NCBI GenBank assembly: GCA_020740775.1
Contig: JAHEWK010000005.1
Span: 1 to 64,000 of the forward strand
Source of the DNA: Ilyonectria destructans
Taxonomy: Eukaryota; Ascomycota; Sordariomycetes; Hypocreales; Nectriaceae
Direction of reading: 5' to 3'
DNA length: 64,000 nucleotides
The notes under the pieces: generated by a model
Told to the model about the DNA's origin: nothing
Database searches by the model: none
What the model saw: only the letters and a program-made list of their open reading frames with translations
In this document: one piece after another, positions 21,401 to 29,996 of the stretch
Layout: every line of letters starts with the position of its first letter
Position numbering within the stretch: position 1 is the first letter of the stretch
Made by a program: the position numbers and the translations under genes

Positions 21401-22727
21401 GGTTCCCGAAGAACTGCAACAACAACTAGTACAGGACGTTCATGAACATCCCGTACACGGACACCAGGGTATCAACGGAACCCTTGAGAGGCTCAGGACA
21501 ACATACTCATTCCCCCGAATGAAGAAAGCCGTCTCAGACACCATCAAAGGATGTGATTTGTGCAAAAAGTCAAAATCACCACGACACAAGCCTTATGGAC
21601 AGTTACAACCACTACCAGTAGCACAACGGCCTTGGGAATCCATCACCATGGACCACATCACCAAGCTCCCGCTATCTGAAGACCCGACAACCGGAGTACT
21701 CTACGACAGCATATTCGTCATCGTGGATAGGCTTACGAAGTTCTCATACTTCCTACCCTACCAAGAGTCTACCGACGCAGAACAACTTTCTTATGTATTC
21801 TTAAGAAACATCGTCAGCATACACGGATTGCCAATGGAGATTGTCTCCGACAGAGGAACAACATTCGCATCCAAGTTCTGGCAAGGACTGATGGCCCAAA
21901 TGGGATTGAACCACAAGCTCACGACAGCTTGGAGACCACAAGTGGATGGACAAACGGAAAGACTCAACCAAATAGTCGAACAGTACCTACGGTGCTACGT
22001 CAACTATGAGCAAGACAACTGGGTCCAGAAGCTACCTACGGCGCAACTGGCCTACAACACATCCACCTCAGGAACAACGAAGCTCACACCAGCTTACGCC
22101 AACTTCGGATTCACCCCCGACGCCTACAGATCATCACGAGAAGGACCCTTGAACGCTAAGGCAATCCTCAACACCGACCAGCTACGACAGCTACACGAAG
22201 AAATGAAGACGGAACTGGAGTTCGTCAGAAAACAAATGAAAAAATATTACGACAGGAAAAGATTGAAAGGACCAATCTTCCAGAGAGGAGACATGGTTTA
22301 CCTCGCAACAAAAAACATCAAGACAAAAAGGCCGAACAACAAATTGGACTTCAAATTCATCGGACCTTACAAAATTTTGGAAAAAATCTCAGAAAACAAC
22401 TACAAACTGGACTTACCACCAAAGGTCAAGCTCCATCCAATCGTTCACATTTCATTACTCGAATCAGCAGCAGACACCATTCACGTCAAAACATGGGACA
22501 ACAATCAAGAAACGGAAGTCGAGAATGACCAGGAATTCACGGTCAAAACAATCCTCGACATGAAAAGAGAAAACAACAAAACGAAATATCTTGTGAGATG
22601 GGAAGACTGCGACCCCTCAGAAGATACATGGGAACCCTACGAACACCTCACGCATTGTCAAGCCAAACTAAAGGACTTCCTCAAACGAAGAAGTACCCCA
22701 GGAAATATGCATTGGGACAGATTCTAG
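18438..22727 (+). CDS. pol: Pol polyprotein: PR-RT-RNase H-tandem module-IN-chromodomain
   Basis: 1,429 residues. Protease: ALVDSGAEL, catalytic Asp near residue 46. Reverse transcriptase: LRLVVDYRQLN, MPFGLTNAPATFQ and the YLDD site at residues 422-425. RNase H: ELETDSSNFG, DKEFLAIV, VYTDHKNI. Integrase: zinc site with HxxxH-type His pair and CDLC (about residues 1000-1040), then catalytic Asp in TMDHITK, Asp in VSDRGTTF and Glu in QTERLNQ. Chromodomain: FTVKTILDMKR...YLVRWEDCDPSEDTWEPYEHL near residues 1366-1420, expected to read histone marks and steer integration. Between RNase H and integrase (about 731-930) lies a tandemly repeated module not normally found there. No frame lesion is visible. 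Confidence 0.94.
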   Translation: MEQQMGQELGEAELPVRALRATGSTRTDCLEIQVRIKGRWYTALVDSGAELNYLHPRVVNELELPWRNKSNPYRVQNLEGTSFSYDNGRITREIDHLKVFVNERNEGISFDIIPSAQHDLVLGYPWLQRVNPLINWRTGQMTFDDVDDHSSYEQDSDDDTRSQTSTGNGTSEATRDDTTDTSPPRGTRHKHRNAHTHKTRRTIARVRAQFTKLDEELKEMKKAKEADDRLKNVPLAYRIYEKLFAEETETGLPQHGQWDHEIVLKDGTTAKFYKIYNLNEVQLHTLKEYLEDMLKKGFIRISKSSAGYPVMFVPKKNGKLRLVVDYRQLNDITIKDRTPLPLINELKDRLHGKKWFTALDLKGAYNLIRIKPGDEWKTAFRTKYGLFEYLVMPFGLTNAPATFQRMITNVLREHLDVFVVCYLDDILIFSDTEEEHTEHVHAVLKKLQDANLLVEPEKSKFHTDEVDFLGHTIRPNEIRMDRKKIEAVKDWPKPENVKEVQSFLGFANYYRKFIRDFGSIGHALTELTKKGVDFRWDTKAQKAFNDIKKAILSEPVLVMFDPDKEVELETDSSNFGLGSQIGQRDINGKLHPIAFYSHKLHGAELNYPIYDKEFLAIVNSFKEFRHYLLGSKHKIKVYTDHKNISHFATTQELSGRQLRYAEYLSEFDYVIIHKKGSENGRADAISRRPDFDTGITKENEQLLELTPEGHLKQRYIANIHKYKEKWHDMNEMPSKKWQTKIRKEHSFYDNNDEVFPNEFDYDCGIPTYHKQVFIPRRLVPSFLKDRMECYQSKGLTKSQAHERFHRNYMIPKNDDYPRTACPECNKKLGIAHEDLLETPNEEWRNKIRRYHRHENNNDAIHPHEYDYQHGIPTHEKRAFIPPECMPEFGQERIKDYQKQGLTLNQAHTRFHWRFITNPADFGRCDICEEREMGPQQPPEPAKKVRFVDELDRRTLAATHTVEPDNPLLKEIQGYNDALPEEERTERLQVPEELQQQLVQDVHEHPVHGHQGINGTLERLRTTYSFPRMKKAVSDTIKGCDLCKKSKSPRHKPYGQLQPLPVAQRPWESITMDHITKLPLSEDPTTGVLYDSIFVIVDRLTKFSYFLPYQESTDAEQLSYVFLRNIVSIHGLPMEIVSDRGTTFASKFWQGLMAQMGLNHKLTTAWRPQVDGQTERLNQIVEQYLRCYVNYEQDNWVQKLPTAQLAYNTSTSGTTKLTPAYANFGFTPDAYRSSREGPLNAKAILNTDQLRQLHEEMKTELEFVRKQMKKYYDRKRLKGPIFQRGDMVYLATKNIKTKRPNNKLDFKFIGPYKILEKISENNYKLDLPPKVKLHPIVHISLLESAADTIHVKTWDNNQETEVENDQEFTVKTILDMKRENNKTKYLVRWEDCDPSEDTWEPYEHLTHCQAKLKDFLKRRSTPGNMHWDRF
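20628..21230 (+). repeat. Tandem duplicated ~106-residue module inside Pol
   Basis: Two copies, starting at 20628 and 20946 (period 318 bases, 106 codons), align without gaps over 79 residues with 36 identities by my count. Shared landmarks: W, KIR, H, NND, P-E-DY, GIPT, K, FIP, YQ, GLT, QAH, RFH. Each ends in a CxxC (CPEC in copy 1, CDIC in copy 2). I do not recognise the fold. The position is between the RNase H and integrase domains. Confidence 0.8.
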
Positions 22728-22731
22728 GACC

Positions 22732-23325
22732 TCAACCATGCGCAACGCCTTCCGAAGAACCTTCACCAATAACGCCAGACGAGAAGTCAAACGAAGAACC
22801 TACGGCGTTCCAGTCAATAAGGTCCGTCACCAGGACGGACTGCGCAGAAACCACCGCCTCCGACTCTAACCGTTCGGTCTCGTCCAACTCGTCCATGGAC
22901 GCGAGACCACGATTTAACATCTGAGTACCCTTCTCGACCAACTGTCGCTTCTGGCGACGAAGTCGCATCAAACGAGAAAGACGCTCGTTCAGTTGTTGTT
23001 GTAGCTGGATCAGTTCCTCCTCGGTAGCCTCCTCGGCAGCTTCCAGACGCTGTTTTTCGAGCGCCAGACGATCCGCTACACCACAAATCAGAACGAACAA
23101 AACCCCAGGACAACTCGGAACAGCCTCACCTGCCACCAGGGAGATGCCCTGACCGTCGCAAGGGCGACCACGACGCGTGCACTCGGCACACTTCGAGTGG
23201 CCCTCCTTCATTACGCACTTCAAGTTCCGCGGCGAACAGTAGGAACAAGGCATGACGACGAAACCCGTAGTAGCAATCAAGACTGCCTGCGCTTTTCGGT
23301 TTCTCGTGGATTTAGCTGTAGACAT
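22732..23325 (-). CDS. Antisense spliced gene: Zn2Cys6-like, coiled-coil protein within the retrotransposon
   Basis: Minus strand, exons 23325-23130 and 23075-22732, 179 residues. The 54-base intron has a GTGAGG donor, CTGAT branch and TAG acceptor; it is a multiple of three, so the unspliced frame is open too. Residues 25-55 read CSYCSPRNLKC...CAECTRRGRPC, a CX2CX6CX8CX2CX6C cluster like the Gal4 type. A strongly predicted coiled coil follows (LALEKQRLEAAEEATEEEL, RLRRQKRQLVEKG), then an acidic tail. The stop lies only four bases from the pol stop, tail to tail. The promoter would have to be between the gene and the 3' LTR or in that LTR. It is probably a nuclear DNA-binding protein; function is unknown. 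Confidence 0.7.
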   Translation of the reverse strand: MSTAKSTRNRKAQAVLIATTGFVVMPCSYCSPRNLKCVMKEGHSKCAECTRRGRPCDGQGISLVAGEAVPSCPGVLFVLICGVADRLALEKQRLEAAEEATEEELIQLQQQLNERLSRLMRLRRQKRQLVEKGTQMLNRGLASMDELDETERLESEAVVSAQSVLVTDLIDWNAVGSSFDFSSGVIGEGSSEGVAHG

Positions 23326-23423
23326 GTCGTCAGCAAACCATGAGGGGAATACCGGACTAAGTGCGAACGCACGAAGGAAATTTGAAACAGGCCTGGTAGC
23401 TGGCCTTGGGGACAAGGACCAAC

Positions 23424-23434
23424 GGAGGGGAGAC
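23424..23434 (+). other. Polypurine tract
   Basis: GGAGGGGAGAC lies a few bases before the 3' LTR, where plus-strand DNA synthesis of an LTR element is primed. Four bases (ATCG) separate it from the TGTT of the LTR. Confidence 0.5.
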
Positions 23435-23438
23435 ATCG

Positions 23439-23880
23439 TGTTACGACCCGTGCCGCGTAGACGCCTGGCGTCACGTGCACCCCACAAATTTCCCCCAATC
23501 AAATACACCTCACTGCGGCTCACGCCGTACTAAAGGACTCACCCGTGAGCCTCTACGGCTCACGCGTGAGCCTCTCCGGCTCACCTGCGATTCCAAGGCT
23601 CACCGCCGTGAGCCTCACCTATCATTCTAGTATATAGACACACGTTCATTAGCACTTTCCTAGACTCTTAGCTACCTCAGCTATCAATACAACTTGGTTA
23701 CCTCAATCACCTTGACTCGCTACGCATCACTGTGCTTGACTATTACCAGACGTAACATTTACCCAGTAAGTGACGCCCTAACCGATCTGCTAACATAAAC
23801 CTACGGTTTATCCACCAGCAACCCGTCTCTCGCCTACCCTATACCACGTATACGGCAGTCCAGAGAACACGACCGTTACA
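23439..23880 (+). repeat. 3' LTR
   Basis: 442 bp, one visible base difference from the 5' LTR. It contains the same GGCTCAC/GTGAGCC array and TATA box. Being upstream of the antisense gene on the opposite strand, it is a candidate promoter for that gene. Confidence 0.93.
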
Positions 23881-25245
23881 CACTATAACACTCCTAAGAA
23901 GTCAGATAAAGAGATACTGTAGGAGTGAGCGATATAATATAACTTTAGGACTGTATGTTAATTCTTAAAGTAATACTTCCATTTGAATAATAGCTTAACT
24001 GATAATTCGGAGGATAACTGAAACTTTTTTTTACCAGTATACTTATTAATAGTAGAGGCTAAATAAGTAATAAGATATAAAGTTAGAGATAAAAATAATT
24101 AAAGTTAGAATTAAATAGTAAAAGCTAAATAAATAATAGAATATAGAGTTAAAAGTACCTTTATAGCGCAGTAGTCAGCATCCTAAAGCCTCCTATATCT
24201 CTATAGAGGTTATTAGTTTAAATCCAGCTGAAGGCAAATTCTCAATTTTTAGCAAAATACAAAAGACCTATACCTTTCTTACGACAAATAGAGGGGTTAT
24301 ATACTTATTATATAACCTAAAACTTAGACGCCACCCAATTAAGTCTGAAGTAGCCTATCCAGGACTAGTATAGAAACCAATTGCCGGCGTGTACTAATTG
24401 GTGGAGCCTAGGACTAATTGGGGCGCAGGGTTTTTTATCTATTCTGGGTTTTCCTCGTCGTTTTAATCTTCCTCAGGTGTTTATTATATAATAAGGCAGA
24501 GCTAATATTAAATAGGGATAGGGTTGAACCTTAAGTTGCCTCTATAAGCCTGCTGTACCTAATATACTAATAGGTTAAATTAGCACTTAATATAAGCCTA
24601 ACGGTACTTTCTTAATAGAGTTAAAAGTAGAAGAGAAAATAATTAAAAAAAAAAAGGATTTTTTTTTAAATTTACTAGTAATAACAGCAATTAGTAATTC
24701 TAATAAATCCAAAATTGGAATTATTAATATAGGCGTCTTAAAATATTACATAACTGCCTTAGGCACTTATAGGATTACATTATAATTCAATCTCTAAGGT
24801 CCTGCTAATTATCAGATAGAATGGATTTATTGAGACAGCTTGTTAACGATGGAAGATCTTAATTTCTAGCTAAGGGACGGCTATGCTAAGATGAGACCCA
24901 AGGTATTGCTTCCCCCACTTCCTGCAGATACACCTCTAGTATGTCCATCTATAGTACTGTGATTACTAACAGTCAGCTCGCTTACGTGCTATTTCGAGCG
25001 GAGTTGGATACTCGATTGCTTGTGTCGTATAGGGTCCTGTACGGTTCTCGGCCTGGGTGGGGGCTGCACCTGATATACTCATAGTCCGGGTGATAACTGT
25101 GGAAAATTTTATCTTGGCTAATGCCCAAACGCCGGATGCACGACTCAAGTTTTATAGCTGTATGTACAATAGGATACAAAATCCTACTACTAAAGTCTCA
25201 ATTCTATAGCTTTCAATACATTGCCTGATATCTGTGAATCTGCAT
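23881..25245. repeat. AT-rich RIP-like sequence downstream of the retrotransposon
   Basis: AT-rich and stop-filled, like the sequence left of the element. It includes A and T homopolymer runs near 24640-24670 and a tRNA-like stretch at 24157-24236. No coding frame is recognisable. Composition returns to normal near 24960, ahead of the transporter's 3' end. Confidence 0.6.
24157..24236 (+). pseudogene. Degenerate tRNA-like sequence
   Basis: A possible acceptor stem pairs ACCTTTA (24157-24163) with TGAAGGC (24229-24235) with one mismatch and one wobble. TAGCGCAGTAGTCAGC matches a tRNA A box and GTTTAAATCCAGC a B box and T loop. Mismatches in the D and T stems are all explicable as G to A or C to T changes. 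The anticodon arm does not fold well. It may be a RIP-mutated tRNA or the head of a tRNA-derived SINE; no anticodon can be given. Confidence 0.35.
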
Positions 25246-27236
25246 TCAAACTACGTATCGAAACAGTGGGCTCTTGTCTCCCATTTCAAGAAGCTGGCTC
25301 TCAGTGTATCTAGCATAAACTTGGGACTCGTCCATGGCATCGCGCTTCACGTTGATCTTAAGCAGCAAGACTCGCATTATCAACGTCGCAATAATTGCAA
25401 TGACAACCAGAGCAAGAGAAAATCCGTATCCAAGCCAATAATGTGGTGCCTGTCGCGCAAGAAAAATGTTGGAGCCTGCAGAGGCCTGTTAGCTCGCATC
25501 TGGCAGTTTATGCAAGGTGACACATACCAACTACTCCACCCAGGTTGCCAAATGTCATGAGGAATGCCATGCCGACGGCTCGCTTCCACGAGGGTGCAAG
25601 GTTGTTCGCAGTCCAGGAAATGACTCCAATAATAGCCGGGTACAAACCAGCGGTGATGAAAAACAACATGGCGTAGGTAAGTCCAGGGTAGCCGGGGTGG
25701 GGAATAGCCAGCAACCCAATGAAGCCAATACATGAGACTAAATATGGACCAACGATGAATGGCCACCGGGTCTGATGTTTGTCGGCAAACCAGGATAGAG
25801 CAACTGTGGTTATGACACCAATGAAATATACAGGAACGGTGAGAAGCTGAGCATTTGCCGCCGAGTAACCTATCCAGCACTAGTGTTAGAAAAGCCTCGT
25901 GCTTATAAGGACCGCGAACATTACCAAGCTGTTTGATAATCGTAGGTACCGCGAAGCTGAATGCGTAGATGCAAATCTATTCGCCTTGTTAAACACAGCT
26001 TGCGAGTATCCGAAGCAGGTACCTACCGAGTGACCCCAGTACATGAGGACTCCAAGGTAAATTTTCCAATCCGATAAAGCAGCTCGAATATATGACCACT
26101 GGAACTTTTCATCAGTGCCGATAGCTCCTGAAGTAGTTCCGGAATCATGAGCAAGTCGATGGCTAATGAAGTTCTTCTCATCCTGGCTAAGGAATGAAGC
26201 CGATGCGGGTGAGTCTGGCAGCAGAAACGGAATGGCGGCTCCTATAACCACGGTCAAGATTCCTAGCGGCGAGTCAGCCTTGTATGCAACGCGGAGTAGT
26301 GTAACTGCTGTTTGCACCTTCCAATATGAAGATCCACCGCCATCCCTCAAGTCCTCCAATGCCATCCATTTTGGAGATTGCAAAGGCTAGAAGACCGGAA
26401 AAGGCACCCGCCATCGATGCTGCAGAAAAGAAGATACTCATCCGGGTTCTTCAAGACAAATCAGTTGGAAATTTTCAGTAGAATTGAGGGGGGCACACGT
26501 ACTGGAGCTCAAATCTGCAGTACCAAGTGGTCAAAAGATATGTGGACGCAGGAAAAAATCCTGCCTCTGCTAGGCCGAGCAAGGTTCTTGTGACAATGAG
26601 GTGAGAATATTGTTGCACAACGCCCTGCAGAGTCATGACCTAACTGAAAGTTAGGAGCTATCTCTGGACCTTGCAAAATGAGATGACTGTACTGTTCCCC
26701 ATACAAGCATCATAATTCCGATCCACCACGAAGGCCGCATCAACTTGAGCACAACGTTGCTGGGAACCTCAAAAAGTCCATAGGTGAAGAAAAAGACCTA
26801 AGGTTTGTCAGCAAACGCAGCTTTGTAACTTGGCAGGCATCAATCCCACCATCAAGCATATATTGTATTGTTTGTCTGTGAGTTCGAGATCGACGTTCAA
26901 GCCTGCGGATACATTAGTTGTAGTCGAAAACCGTACGGCAAAAAAGTCAGTACCAGCCACTTTGGCGTTGCCAATATTGCCTCTGTCCATGTATGACAAC
27001 AGGTATGGGATCGCAAGGAGAGGTAACAGTCGGTAGTCTATTTTTCGCAAGACTCGGCGAGTTTCAACGCGATCGTACTGGGGGATCTAATACCACTCAG
27101 AACGAGATCAGGCTGAGAGTGAAGGGGTAATCACGTCGCCAATGCCTCCCTGGGTAATACTTTCTTCTTTGGCATACTCGAGGTGAGTACTGCCATCAGC
27201 AGAGGCCTTCCTCTGCTTTGAATCATTGCCGGCCAT
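25246..27236 (-). CDS. MFS transporter, allantoate permease (Dal5-like) family
   Basis: Nine exons: 27236-27135, 27077-26850, 26797-26693, 26639-26503, 26448-26318, 26262-26027, 25976-25925, 25869-25528, 25475-25246. All eight introns are 50-57 bases with GT-AG borders and the phases sum to 520 residues. Recognisable anion:cation symporter-type segments include LRKIDYRLLPLLAIPYLLSY, MDRGNIGNAKVAG, VVTRTLLGLAEAGFFP-like, GWRWIFILEG and the late AMLFFITAGLYPAIIGVISW helix. It should lie in the plasma membrane and import a small organic anion or amide. It is divergent from the AtuA-like gene. The first splice (donor GTGATT) is the least certain; without it a TGA interrupts the frame. Confidence 0.85.
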
Positions 27237-28012
27237 TGTGAAGTGTTGCTTGAGGTCTGATTGCAAGTTGGAAAGGAGACAAACCGATGAACTTGTTTGA
27301 GAGGGGCTGCTCCTTTTCAACCAAATTCATTCCCAGTTCCACACTACCCCCTAGTCAAATCTTCCACAAGCCAGCTCAAATGTCATGGCACCAGTCCGGG
27401 GTAAGCGGAGAAGTGTGAATCACCTGGGAACCGGACTCCTGGTGCGGGGATCCTTCATCTCGAATTCCGGGGCAAGCATCAGGGGGGGCGACATTGCGGC
27501 CACTGGCCAGAGCCCACGATTGTGCTAATGGAGCATCGTTGACGAGTGTGCCATGCCTAGTCCTCTCTGGGTAAACTAAAAGGAGGGGAGAGCTACAGTA
27601 GCAAGCCGGAGAGGAGACCTGGTGGACGGACATCGGAGGTTGTCCGCTCATCCGGGGCTAGGTTAGGTCGTGCGTCCGAAGGCATGCGGACCATCACCCG
27701 CGCTGACCTATCCATCCGCAATCTCGTCGTATTAACGATGTCACGAATTCCTTCCGCTCATCCACCCAAAGAATCACATGGCCCACCCGACATCGGAGGG
27801 CTTTCCGCTCAATTGTCCGCCCCGTCGGGCAAACGTCCTTCGTTGCGGGGTATATCTGAATGTTGATTCGTTATGCTCAATATGGCCAAGACTTAACATG
27901 TTGACCGACCAGACACTTCTATACCAACTTCTCAACACTCGTCGAATACATATAGGGATGGTCAAAGCCAAGCTAACCCAACGATAAGTAGTCCTCACAG
28001 AGCACCACGACC
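27237..28012. promoter_or_regulatory. Divergent promoter with paired CGGAC/GTCCG sites
   Basis: 776 bases between the transporter and AtuA-like starts. CGGAC at 27627-27631 faces GTCCG at 27642-27646, GTCCG at 27674-27678 is paired with CGGAC at 27687-27691, and another GTCCG lies near 27815. A GACATCGGAGG word occurs twice (about 27629 and 27790). Paired inverted CGG half-sites are typical Zn2Cys6 targets and recur in other promoters of this cluster. Confidence 0.55.
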
Positions 28013-29887
28013 ATGATCAACAAACCAACGATCCGGATTGGAAACGTTTCCGGTGCAACGGGCGATAGTCTGTATGCAATGGAGCGCATGGTTAAACATG
28101 GAAATGTCGACGTCATCACCGGAGATTGGTTGTCGGAAATGAATATTGCATGGAATGCCATTGTCAAGCAAAAGGATCCCAGCTTCGGCTACGAAAAAGG
28201 CTTCCTTGATCAGCTGGAGGTATCCCTTGACGACATTGTGACAAAGGGCATCAAGGTCATCACCAATGCCGGTGCTCTCAACACTCAATCCCTCACTCGA
28301 CAAGTCCGCAAACTATGCAAGTCCAGGGGGTACAAGGACGTCCAGGTTGCCGCTGTTTTGGGTGACGATGTCTCGGATTTGATCAGCCAGCTAGGTCAAG
28401 GCCCCGACTTGACACATCTCGACCACCAAGAGAAGAAACTCCAGGACTGGGAACTGAAGCCATTCTGCGGCGCCGCCTATATCGGATGCCGCGGTATCGT
28501 CGAGGCTCTCAACTCTGGTGCCCAAATTGTGATTTGTGGCAGATGCACTGATGCATCACCCGTTATGGGTGCTGCCGCATGGTACTTCCAATGGGAAGAG
28601 GACCAATACGATGCCATGGCAGGAGCCTTGCTTGCCGGCCATCTGATTGAATGCGGACCCTATGTATGCGGGGCCAACTTTACTGGCTTCAAGGACATCC
28701 TGGACGATTTGGTGGACCTCAGCTTTCCCATCGCCGAAATCGACCGCAACGGACAGTGCGTTGTTACTACGACACATGCCGGCGGCGGTCGCGTCACCGA
28801 AGACACAGTTCGAGCGCAGATCCTACATGAGCTGCAGGGTCACATTTACTTGAATCCCGACGTGGCGGCTGACCTGTCCAAGGTTCAGGTAGAGCTCGAT
28901 GCTCCAAATCGAGTACGCGTCTCCGGCATCACCGGGTTTCCTCCTCCCTCGACAACTAAGGTCATGTTCGCTGCTCCCGGAGGCTACCAAGCTGAGGCCA
29001 ACTTCTACCTCAACGGGCTCGATATCGAGGCCAAAGAGAAGATGATGCGGCAGCAGCTCGATCACATCTTCAAGGACCACAACTTTAGCAAGCTTAGCAT
29101 TGAACTGTACGGGACGAAGCCTGACAATCCCACTAGCCAGCAGGCAGGCACTATATTCCTACGAATATTTGCGCAGGCTCGACGCTTCGAGGATATTAGT
29201 GCACCAAAATTCAAAGTTCCCATCTATGCTCTACGAATGCAGAGCTACCCGGGCTATCACATGAACCTCGACTTCCGCACAATGGATCCTAAGCCATTCA
29301 TGGAAATCTTCCCGGCAATAATACCACAAAGCGCTATCAACCATCGGGTAGAACTTGACTCGGGCCAGCTGGTTAACATTGCACCTCCCCAGCAGACGGC
29401 TTCATATCAGATCGAGCGTCCGTCATATGAGACAGCTAGCCCTGTAGATCCAACGACATTCGGTCCAACGAGGAGAGTTCCTCTGGGCAGCGTCTTTCAT
29501 GCTCGATCTGGCGACAAGGCTGACAATTCGAACGTCGGAATTTTTGCTCGGTCTCAGTACGACGACGAGTTTGAGTGGCTAAAGACATTTATGTCGGTTG
29601 AGAGACTGAAGATGTTGCTCGGTGATGATTGGTACAAAGGCGACACTGATCGTCGAGTAGAGCGTGTCGAATTCCTCGGTCTTAGAGCTGTTCATTTGTG
29701 AGTCGACGCCCGCCTAGGTTTAGTTATCTCGAGGCTAACATTGTTCTCTAGCCGTATTCTTGATAACCTTTCAGGGGGAATCGCGTCATCGGAACGGATA
29801 GATGGGCTAGGAAAGGGAATCGGGGAGTATCTGAGAAGTCGGTTTGTCGACATGCCCGTAAAGTTTTTAGAAAGGGGACAGATTTAG
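28013..29887 (+). CDS. AtuA-like (DUF1446, acyclic terpene utilisation) family protein
   Basis: Two exons, 28013-29697 and 29752-29887, 606 residues. The 54-base intron has a GTGAGT donor, CTAAC branch and TAG acceptor; without it the protein would lose the conserved end RILDNLSGGIASSERIDGLG. The N-terminus IRIGNVSGATGDSLYAMERM and the VDVITGDWLSEMN, VITNAGALN and GRCTDASP segments are characteristic of the AtuA family. A small C-terminal domain begins at VFHARSGDKADNSNVGIFAR. In Pseudomonas, atuA is part of the citronellol/geraniol catabolic operon, but the biochemical role of the protein is not settled. Here it sits with transporters, dehydrogenases and a hydrolase, so a catabolic role is inferred. 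Likely cytosolic. Confidence 0.88.
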
Positions 29888-29996
29888 CCCGGTATGAGTG
29901 ACGATATTTATACATGAAGATACAAAGATGAATTGGATAAGCTCCCTTGATCACGCTATTCGACGCGAAGATCAAACAATCGCGCTCAACAAATCT

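Larger units (their letters stand above)
15426..23880 (+). mobile_element. Full-length Ty3/Gypsy chromovirus LTR retrotransposon
   Basis: 8,455 bp with 442-bp LTRs (TGTTACG...CGTTACA) at both ends. In order it holds gag, pol (protease, reverse transcriptase, RNase H, integrase, chromodomain), an antisense gene, and a polypurine tract. Gene order and chromodomain place it in the chromovirus (Tf1/sushi-like) branch. The LTRs differ at one site that I can see (G in ...CATCACGGTG, T in ...CATCACTGTG). All frames are open, so it inserted recently and shows no RIP although both flanks do. The flanking five bases, AATAG on the left and CACTA on the right, do not match, so no target-site duplication is visible. 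Confidence 0.93.
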
